From: Odoribacteraceae bacterium
Lineage (GTDB): Bacteria; Bacteroidota; Bacteroidia; Bacteroidales; Marinifilaceae
NCBI GenBank assembly: GCA_031259905.1
Contig: JAIRKS010000182.1
Span: forward strand, 1-5,255
DNA length: 5,255 nucleotides
Direction: 5' to 3'
In this document: positions 1 to 4,711 of the stretch, in pieces
Layout of the letters: every line of letters begins with the position of its first letter
Numbering within the stretch: the stretch's first letter is position 1
Position numbers and translations under genes: made by a program
Notes under the pieces: model-generated
The model's input: only the letters and a program-made list of their open reading frames with translations
Database searches by the model: none
Told to the model about the DNA's origin: nothing

Positions 1-292
1 TGGCCTTGATCCCGTCGGCGATGCAGGGTATTTTGACCACGATGTTCGGGTGCAGGGCGGCGAGTTCTTCGCCCTCGCGGATCATGCCCGCGTAGTCGGT
101 GGCGATGACTTCCGCGCTGACGTCGCCGTTGACGATGTTGCAGATGTCGACGTAGTGTTTCCTGCAGTTTTCCTCTCCCTTGATGCCTTCTTTTGCCATC
201 AGGGAGGGGTTCGTGGTGACGCCGTCAAGGACGCCCATGTCGTTGGCTTCCTTGATTTGTTCGAGGTTTGCCGTGTCGATAAAGAATTTCAT
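1..292 (-). CDS. fsa: Small transaldolase / fructose-6-phosphate aldolase, 5' part (partial)
   Basis: The gene starts at the ATG at 292-290 and runs leftward off the window after exactly 97 codons; a family member is usually about 215-220 residues, so roughly the N-terminal 45% is present. The protein opens MKFFIDTANLEQIKEAN, then GVTTNPSLMAKEG (residues 24-36), and has VVKIP (85-89) with Lys87 at the Schiff-base lysine position of class I aldolases of this family. These enzymes are cytosolic TIM barrels that either cleave fructose 6-phosphate to dihydroxyacetone and glyceraldehyde 3-phosphate (FSA) or transfer dihydroxyacetone units in the pentose phosphate pathway (transaldolase). Residue 61, in VSAEV, is Glu as in small transaldolases such as the Bacillus one; E. 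coli FsaA has Gln there. I therefore infer transaldolase activity, although databases usually label such proteins fructose-6-phosphate aldolase. It lies 42 bases downstream of the SRPBCC gene on the same strand and is probably last in, or late in, that operon. No Shine-Dalgarno sequence is visible. Confidence 0.93.
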   Translation of the reverse strand, partial: MKFFIDTANLEQIKEANDMGVLDGVTTNPSLMAKEGIKGEENCRKHYVDICNIVNGDVSAEVIATDYAGMIREGEELAALHPNIVVKIPCIADGIKA

Positions 293-334
293 GTTTCAAG
301 ATTATTAAGGTTTTACTTGTCGCGTTCCCGCGTG

Positions 335-718
335 TTAATACATTTCTAACATTCCCTTGACGGCCGCGAGGTAGTATTCTTTCCAGCCCCTGGTGATCTC
401 GTCGTGCACGTCGTCGGGGATGTTCACGTGCTCGAGTTCCACGCGCGTCTTGTCGCCCGCTTTTTTCAGGCGCAGCGTCACGATGGACGGGTGTTCCGTT
501 TCGCCGAAGAACCACTCTTGCACGAGCAGCCGACCGGGCAGCACTTTCAGGTTCATCCCGCAGATGTCCCCGTCCCAGAGCGAGAAGAGGAAGCCTTCTT
601 CCGCCTTCATCTCTGCCGGGAAGCCGCTCCACGCCTCGATCTGGAAGGGGTTCGTCAATGCCGCGAAGACCTCCGCCGGGTCTGCCGTTATTTCCATCGA
701 ATAATGAAAGTCTTTCAT
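335..718 (-). CDS. AHSA1/SRPBCC (START-like) domain protein, 127 aa
   Basis: This is a single-domain protein of the Aha1-C-terminal-like branch of the SRPBCC/START superfamily. The pattern runs through the whole length: an N-terminal strand (residues 4-11), the ADPAEVFAALTNP helix (12-24), IEAWSG (27-32), a glycine-turn strand FSLWDGDICG (45-54), LPGRLLVQEW (60-69), paired strands TLRLKK and TRVELEHVN (81-99), and a long C-terminal helix starting near GWKEYY (111-116). SRPBCC folds enclose a deep hydrophobic pocket for lipid-like or small ligands; some members bind Hsp90-type partners, but nothing here shows the ligand. There is no signal peptide, so it should be cytosolic. The start at 718 fits the family, since the first strand begins within a few residues. 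It sits 52 bases downstream of the OmpH gene. An unusual 15-base palindrome lies one base in front of its ATG. The fold is well supported; the function is unknown. Confidence 0.9.
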   Translation of the reverse strand: MKDFHYSMEITADPAEVFAALTNPFQIEAWSGFPAEMKAEEGFLFSLWDGDICGMNLKVLPGRLLVQEWFFGETEHPSIVTLRLKKAGDKTRVELEHVNIPDDVHDEITRGWKEYYLAAVKGMLEMY

Positions 719-719
719 G

Positions 720-734
720 TTTTACCGGGTAAAA
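720..734. repeat. Perfect 15-bp palindrome abutting the SRPBCC start codon
   Basis: TTTTACC-G-GGTAAAA has 7-base arms around a single central base. It sits in the 52-base gap between the OmpH-like and SRPBCC genes, one base in front of the ATG at 718. In RNA a one-base loop cannot form as drawn, so the hairpin would have to open to a shorter stem; as DNA it has the symmetry of a protein operator. It could influence ribosome access or bind a regulator, or be chance. Confidence 0.35.
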
Positions 735-770
735 GGGGTTGTTCGTTCGGCGCTCGTTGGCCGTCGCGCG

Positions 771-1370
771 TTATTCTTGTTTCCCGGCGTGGCGGGCGTT
801 GAGCCTGTCGACCACGTCGCGGGTGATGTCGAGGCCGGGTTCGGCGTAGAAGACGTTCCCGCCGAGCGTGGTGCTGAGGATCATGCTGTATTCCTTTTCC
901 TTGTTGTACTCGGTGAGGAAGGAGATGATGACGTCGTACAGCTTGCGGTTCAGTTCTACTTGTTCCCTGAGCGTGACGTCGTGCATCTCTTTTTCCAGCT
1001 TTTCCAGGTTTTCTTTTTGCGCCACCAGTTCGGCGTACTCCTGGTTGGCGCGTTCCCTGGTGAGGAAGCCGTTGTTGTCCACCTTTCGTTGGAACTCTTC
1101 CCCGGCTCTTGTCCACATTTTTACCTTGTAGTTGAGTTCGGTTCGCTCGGCTTCTCTTTTTTTCATGAAAGCCTCGTTCAGTTCCCTGGCCTGGATGTAG
1201 TTGTCGAGCAGGGAATCCATGTTGAAGTAGGCGACCCCGTTTTTCGTCCCGCGAGAGATGTTCTCTTCTCCCGCGCTTGTCGTCGTCGGCTTGCCGGAGA
1301 AATACAGGGCGTATAAGCCCGCGACGGCGATTACCAGTAACACGTTTACTCCTAAAAGTACATTTTTCAT
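771..1370 (-). CDS. OmpH/Skp-family periplasmic chaperone-like protein, 199 aa
   Basis: The N-terminus has a short basic start and a hydrophobic segment (about residues 4-24) with no lipobox cysteine, so the protein is exported and probably stays anchored in the inner membrane. A polar linker (27-44) leads to VAYFNMDSLLDNY (46-58), the conserved opening strand and turn of OmpH proteins. Residues of about 62-145 are strongly charged and heptad-like (ELNEAFMKKREAERTEL and following), matching the coiled-coil tentacles of Skp. The end, SMILSTTLGGNVFYAEPGLDIT (split around 162-183), returns to the beta body, and the helix VVDRLN closes the domain. Skp holds unfolded outer-membrane proteins in the periplasm. 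This form, with a membrane anchor and long GNVFYAE loop, is typical of Bacteroidetes, which carry several paralogues, so its clients are unknown. It lies downstream of the ECF sigma gene, which suggests an envelope role. Confidence 0.92.
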   Translation of the reverse strand: MKNVLLGVNVLLVIAVAGLYALYFSGKPTTTSAGEENISRGTKNGVAYFNMDSLLDNYIQARELNEAFMKKREAERTELNYKVKMWTRAGEEFQRKVDNNGFLTRERANQEYAELVAQKENLEKLEKEMHDVTLREQVELNRKLYDVIISFLTEYNKEKEYSMILSTTLGGNVFYAEPGLDITRDVVDRLNARHAGKQE

Positions 1371-1398
1371 AAAAACAAATCAGTTAATGGGTGAATTA

Positions 1399-1518
1399 TT
1401 AGTTTCCGCAGCTCTCCCGTTCGAGCCGCGCGACGTGAATATTCTTGTTTCCGCTTGCATTCTTCTTTCTTTTCGCGTGAAGAATTCCCTGGCAGGCGTC
1501 CCCGTTGTTCCCGTTCAC
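1399..1518 (-). CDS. Candidate 39-residue protein, overlapping the sigma-factor stop (GTGA)
   Basis: A GTG start at 1518-1516 shares the bases GTGA with the stop of the sigma gene, and the frame stays open for 39 codons to a TAA at 1401-1399. The predicted product starts VNGNNGDACQGILHAKRKK and ends RLERESCGN; it is basic, has two cysteines (9 and 37) and two histidines (14 and 28), and no membrane segment or signal peptide. Three things favour it: the GTGA overlap typical of coupled genes, an AAGGAGG ideally spaced in front, and 27 of 39 codons ending in G or C, more than in the sigma-frame continuation (about 20 of 38). Against it, the 144-base gap could simply be untranslated, and Bacteroidetes rarely rely on Shine-Dalgarno pairing. 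It occupies the position where an anti-sigma gene often lies but looks like no anti-sigma factor. I do not recognise the sequence. Confidence 0.33.
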   Translation of the reverse strand: MNGNNGDACQGILHAKRKKNASGNKNIHVARLERESCGN

Positions 1519-2135
1519 AGGTATTCCTCCTTCCCCGGGATCTCGCTTTTTTCGAGTATGTTCAAGAGTAATTCCCTCGCCCGGAAGAGCTGGGCCTTGA
1601 CCGTCCCCAGGGGTATCCGCAATGCCCTGGCGATCTCCTCGTAGGAGTACTCCTCGAAGTAGCGCAACTCGATGAGCTGCCTGTACCTTCCCTTTAGCAA
1701 GGCTACTTTTTCCCGCGTGAAGCGCGCGCGTTGTTCCCGGATGGCCTCTTCTTCGGGGCTTAGCATGTCCGCCTGGATGTTATAGATTGCTCCCTTCTCG
1801 TCCGCGTGGATGTCGTGCTTGTCGAAGGAGACGATCATGGTTTTCTTCTTGCGGATAAAGTCGATCGCGTTATTGGAAGCGATCTTGAAGAGCCACGTGC
1901 TGAACGCATATTGCGGGGAGTAATAGTTCAAGCTGGAGAAGGCTTTCTCGAAGGCCTCGAACATCAAATCCTCGGCATCGGTACTGTTGTTTACCATTTT
2001 GAGGATCATGAAAAAGACGGACTCCCTGTAGCGTTGGAACAATTCCTCGAACGCCTTCTCGTTTCCCGCTATGGCCTGTTTCACGATCGCGTAATCGTGC
2101 AAGGCTTTTTCCGAAAGATTGTTGACTATCTCCAT
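1515..2135 (-). CDS. RpoE-like ECF sigma-70 factor, 206 aa
   Basis: This is an extracytoplasmic-function sigma factor with region 2 and region 4 only. Region 2 covers about residues 22-96: FEELFQRYRESVFFMILKM, then the DAED motif (53-56), FEAFEKAFSSL (59-69), and FSTWLFKIASNNAIDFIRKKK (78-98), which bind core polymerase and read the -10 element. An acidic linker follows (about 100-135). Region 4 (about 142-195) has the LIELRYFEEYSYEEIA segment and the helix-turn-helix IPLGTVKAQLFRARELL (174-190), which reads the -35 element. The start at 2135 overlaps the end of the upstream glycosyltransferase gene by 10 bases, so translation is probably coupled. No recognisable anti-sigma gene follows directly; the next clear gene encodes the OmpH-like protein. 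The regulon cannot be read from the sequence. Family assignment is secure. Confidence 0.96.
   Translation of the reverse strand: MEIVNNLSEKALHDYAIVKQAIAGNEKAFEELFQRYRESVFFMILKMVNNSTDAEDLMFEAFEKAFSSLNYYSPQYAFSTWLFKIASNNAIDFIRKKKTMIVSFDKHDIHADEKGAIYNIQADMLSPEEEAIREQRARFTREKVALLKGRYRQLIELRYFEEYSYEEIARALRIPLGTVKAQLFRARELLLNILEKSEIPGKEEYL
1526..1532 (-). promoter_or_regulatory. Shine-Dalgarno-like AAGGAGG before the candidate small ORF
   Basis: On the minus strand AAGGAGG ends seven bases before the GTG at 1518, ideal spacing for a classical ribosome binding site. It also encodes part of the sigma factor C-terminus (GKEEYL), so it may be accidental. None of the other starts in the window has such a site, which makes it stand out. 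Confidence 0.25.
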
Positions 2136-3280
2136 TTTCCCGGGTTAAAGAACGAGTACCCGTGCCAGTACCACCTGTAAGCGAATCCCGCCGCGTGCGC
2201 GACGAGCGAGGCGAGCAACAATCCCTGCTGGTGAAAACGTCGGGCGAGGAAACGCGCCGAGGCCACGTCCAGCACGAATACCACCACCGCCGGTAATAAC
2301 GCGTACGCCGGCAGCACTCCCGTCAATACCAGCGACAGCGACAGCAGGTAGATTCCCGCCCGCGCCGCCGCGTCCATCCCTTCCCGCAGCCGCAGCGCCA
2401 GCGGCCACCTCGACTTGCACGCGAAGTAGCGGGACGTGTCGCCCGTCACCCTCTCCTCGTCGCGATCGTCTACCAGCATGAAGCTCCCCGGCGACACGCA
2501 CGCCTTCACCTTTCCCCGCGCGGAGAGCACGCGTGCCATGTCATGGTCGTATCCCGCGTAGGACTGCGTGTCACCGGCAAAGCCGCGCGCCTGCATGTAG
2601 CAGGACTTCCTGTAGCCCATGTTGCAGCCGTCGCCCAGGAGAGGGGCGCGCTGCCCGACGTGTAGCAGCACCTCCAGGAAACGGGCGAACCGCGCGTGAC
2701 GACGCCACGCGAAGCGGCACTTGCCATCCTTGAAGTTCGAGTAACCAACGACGACCGCCGTCTCCCCGTCGAAACAGGAGCCCATCGCCCGCGCCCACGA
2801 GCGCGTGGCGGGACGGCAGCCGGCCTCGGAAAAGAGCAACACGTCGTGACGCGCCGCGAGGACACCTATATTAATAGCGAGTTTCTTCGTGAAACGGAAC
2901 TTCGTGCCCGGGTAAACGCGCGTGCAGCGCAACAGCGGGCACTCCTCCCGCGTCCTCGCCAGGAACTCGCTCGTGCCATCCACGGAGCCATCGTCGACGA
3001 CGATCACCTCGTACTTCCCCTCGTCGTGCTCCTGCTCCAGGAAGGCGGGCAAGTTCTCCTCCAGCGCGGCCACGCTATCGCGCGCCGTGATGATCACCGA
3101 GACGCCTTCCACCTCCCCGTCGTCACGCGCGGCGGACGTCCCCGCCCGCGCGATCACGATCGTCCTGTAGAGCAGCCGGCACGCGTATACCGCGAGCAGC
3201 GCCAGCACGACGGCGAAAATTCCCCGCGCGCCGGCGCCCCCGGGCAATAAATGAACATGTCCAATACTAAAAGCAATCAT
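2126..3280 (-). CDS. Membrane-anchored family 2 glycosyltransferase, 384 aa
   Basis: A hydrophobic helix at about residues 19-43 anchors the N-terminus. A GT-A domain follows: VSVIITARD (60-68), VIVVDDGSVDGT (92-103) with the nucleotide-binding Asp96/Asp97, TKKLAINIGVLAARHDVLLF (131-150), the loop SEAGCRPATRSW (151-162), DGCNMGYRKSCY (217-228), GYDHDM (243-248) and CKSRW (288-292). Two or three membrane segments close the protein (about 309-345 and 354-371). The order matches Bacteroidetes GT2 enzymes that make envelope polysaccharides or glycolipids on the cytoplasmic face; donor and acceptor are unknown. Oddly, the usual DxD metal site is Glu152-Ala-Gly154, and the Gln of QxxRW is Cys288. 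Asp245 remains as candidate catalytic base. Activity may be altered or lost, or the motifs may be clade-specific. The start at 3280 fits a -7 box about 24 bases upstream. The gene is very GC-rich and its stop overlaps the sigma start. Confidence 0.92.
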   Translation of the reverse strand: MIAFSIGHVHLLPGGAGARGIFAVVLALLAVYACRLLYRTIVIARAGTSAARDDGEVEGVSVIITARDSVAALEENLPAFLEQEHDEGKYEVIVVDDGSVDGTSEFLARTREECPLLRCTRVYPGTKFRFTKKLAINIGVLAARHDVLLFSEAGCRPATRSWARAMGSCFDGETAVVVGYSNFKDGKCRFAWRRHARFARFLEVLLHVGQRAPLLGDGCNMGYRKSCYMQARGFAGDTQSYAGYDHDMARVLSARGKVKACVSPGSFMLVDDRDEERVTGDTSRYFACKSRWPLALRLREGMDAAARAGIYLLSLSLVLTGVLPAYALLPAVVVFVLDVASARFLARRFHQQGLLLASLVAHAAGFAYRWYWHGYSFFNPGKWR

Positions 3281-3303
3281 ATCACATATCCCAAAAAACT
3301 CGA

Positions 3304-3311
3304 CAAATATA
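3304..3311 (-). promoter_or_regulatory. Bacteroidetes -7 promoter box for the leftward cluster
   Basis: On the minus strand the bases read TATATTTG, an exact match to the TAnnTTTG -7 element used by the primary sigma factor of Bacteroidetes. Transcription would start near 3298 and leave a leader of about 17 bases before the glycosyltransferase ATG at 3280. No good TTTG -33 element lies 19-21 bases upstream, so the promoter may be weak or need an activator. It would drive the glycosyltransferase, the sigma factor and probably the genes beyond. Confidence 0.5.
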
Positions 3312-3319
3312 CATACTTC

Positions 3320-3335
3320 ACGCGGGAAAGCGCGT
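3320..3335. repeat. Short inverted repeat in the divergent promoter region
   Basis: ACGCG-GGAAAG-CGCGT has 5-base arms and a 6-base centre. It lies in the only divergent intergenic region of the window, just upstream of the TATATTTG box on the leftward side and about 57 bases before the pfk start on the other. The position suits an operator acting on either gene, but the arms are short and the region is GC-biased. For the rightward pfk gene I see no convincing promoter; TACCTTCG at 3355-3362 is one mismatch from the -7 box but has no -33 partner. Confidence 0.25.
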
Positions 3336-3391
3336 AAGAACCGCCCCTTTTGTTTACCTTCGTTCGATTTTTCACCAAAAAAACACTACAC

Positions 3392-4582
3392 ATGAAACAC
3401 GACAAAACAAGGGGGATCATCGGTATCCTCACCGGCGGCGGGGATGTCCCCGGCTTAAACCCCGCCATACGCGCCGTCACCATCAGGGCATTACGCGAAG
3501 GTTACAAGGTCATCGGCATCCGCAGGGGATGGGGCGGCCTCGTCGACATGGTACGCGACCCGCGCGCCGACAACTCCGCCCACTATTACGAGCTAACCGA
3601 GGAAATCGTCAACAAGGCCGGGCGCACCGGCGGCACTTTCCTCCACTCCTCCCGCACGCGCGCCTCGCACGTCCCCCGCGGTAGGGTCCCCGCGCACCTC
3701 CAGGACAAGTACACCGATGACGTCAACGACCTCACCCCCGAAGTCCTCGCCAACCTCGACTTCATCGGCATCAACTACCTCATCCCCATCGGTGGCGACG
3801 ACACCCTCAGCTACGCCGTCCGCCTCAGCCAGGAAGGCGTCAAGGTCGTTGCCATACCCAAAACTATGGATAACGACGTCCCCGGCACCGACTACTGCAT
3901 CGGCTTCAGCACGTGCATCACCCGCACCATCGCCATGACCCACGACCTGCGCACTTGCGCCGGCTCGCACGAGCGCGTTCTCGTCCTCGAGGTCTTCGGC
4001 CGTTACGCCGGCTTCACCGCCATGCTCCCCACCCTCGCCGGCGCCGCCAACCGCTGCGTCATCCCGGAGCACCCCTTCAACATCGAGCGCCTCGCCGAGC
4101 TTCTCTGCGAGGACCGCTACACGAACCCCAGCAAGTACTCCGTCGTCCTCGTCTCCGAGGGCGCCACGTGTGCCGGCGGCGAGATGACCTTCGAGAACGA
4201 CGAGGCCGACATGTTCGGCCACAAGAAGCTCGGCGGCATCGGCGACATCGTCTCCCTCAAGCTCAAGGAACTCACGCCCCGCTTCAACAAGGGAGAAGTC
4301 GTCAACACCATCAACCAGAAACTCGGCTACATGGTCCGCTGCGGCAACCCCGACGCGATGGATTCCATCGTCCCGATGGCCTACGGCAACCTCGCCCTCG
4401 ACCTCATCAACAAGGGCCTCCACGGTCGCCTCGTCATCCTCCGCAACGGCCGCTACGATAACGCTCCCGTCGAGATCATCACCAGCACCAAGAAGCTCGT
4501 CGACGTCAGGAAGTTCTACAATACCGACCGTCTCCGCCCCATCTACAACAGCTTCGAGTTCATGCCGCAAATGATCCTCTAA
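3392..4582 (+). CDS. pfkA: 6-phosphofructokinase (PfkA family), predicted pyrophosphate-dependent, 396 aa
   Basis: The enzyme phosphorylates fructose 6-phosphate to fructose 1,6-bisphosphate in glycolysis, in the cytosol. Family motifs appear in order: GILTGGGDVPGLNPAIR (11-27), PIGGDDTLSYA (132-142), PKTMDNDVPGTDYCIGF (156-172) with catalytic Asp160 and Asp162, the FGRYAG loop (202-207) for the sugar phosphate, SEG (255-257), and GYMVRCGNP (312-320) with Arg316. E. coli PfkA has Gly where this protein has Asp137 (GGDD) and Gly where it has Lys157 (PKT). In studied family members this Asp/Lys pair blocks ATP and favours pyrophosphate, so I predict a reversible PPi-dependent enzyme (often called pfp). 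Length, about 75 residues above E. coli PfkA, agrees with that group. The ATG at 3392 is chosen because the conserved sequence begins six residues later and an A-rich Bacteroidetes-style leader precedes it. Codons end almost always in C, which produces long false ORFs on the other strand. A hairpin follows the stop; the gene appears monocistronic. Confidence 0.96.
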   Translation: MKHDKTRGIIGILTGGGDVPGLNPAIRAVTIRALREGYKVIGIRRGWGGLVDMVRDPRADNSAHYYELTEEIVNKAGRTGGTFLHSSRTRASHVPRGRVPAHLQDKYTDDVNDLTPEVLANLDFIGINYLIPIGGDDTLSYAVRLSQEGVKVVAIPKTMDNDVPGTDYCIGFSTCITRTIAMTHDLRTCAGSHERVLVLEVFGRYAGFTAMLPTLAGAANRCVIPEHPFNIERLAELLCEDRYTNPSKYSVVLVSEGATCAGGEMTFENDEADMFGHKKLGGIGDIVSLKLKELTPRFNKGEVVNTINQKLGYMVRCGNPDAMDSIVPMAYGNLALDLINKGLHGRLVILRNGRYDNAPVEIITSTKKLVDVRKFYNTDRLRPIYNSFEFMPQMIL

Positions 4583-4600
4583 CGCGCCTCTTCCGCCGTC

Positions 4601-4633
4601 GCATGCCCTCGCGCCAAGTTGCGGGGGGCATGC
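4601..4633 (+). terminator. Hairpin 18 bases past the pfk stop, probable terminator without a U-tract
   Basis: GCATGCCC (4601-4608) pairs perfectly with GGGCATGC (4626-4633). Inside it, CGC (4610-4612) can pair with GCG (4621-4623) across a small bulge, leaving the loop GCCAAGTT. The stem is strong and suitably placed to end the pfk transcript or protect its 3' end. The following bases, AACAATATCCCC, contain no run of T, so it is not a textbook intrinsic terminator. Confidence 0.5.
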
Positions 4634-4678
4634 AACAATATCCCCCTCCCGCCACCCTCCCTCCAGAAGCTGCGAAGC

Positions 4679-4711
4679 CACGTGATAATCCCCAATTGAC
4701 ACGTGACAATC
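4679..4711 (+). repeat. CACGTG direct repeats at the composition boundary
   Basis: CACGTGATAATC (4679-4690) and CACGTGACAATC (4700-4711) match at 11 of 12 bases with a 21-base period, two helical turns. A third CACGTG occurs at 4780-4785 inside the kinase remnant. The pair lies where the GC-rich core sequence gives way to the AT-rich remnant. It could be a binding site or a trace of the insertion junction; no function can be assigned. Confidence 0.3.

Noticed and set aside
297..304. TAATCTTG on the minus strand as a -7 box for fsa
   Set aside because: It has one mismatch and would place the transcript start at the ATG itself, with no -33 element.
1398..1517. Readthrough of the sigma TGA to extend the protein by about 45 residues
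   Set aside because: The sigma factor is already full length, and the extension has poorer codon bias than the overlapping GTG frame.
3350..3391. A longer phosphofructokinase starting at TTG 3350
   Set aside because: The 14 extra residues precede the conserved N-terminus, the start would be TTG, and the A-rich stretch before ATG 3392 looks like a leader.
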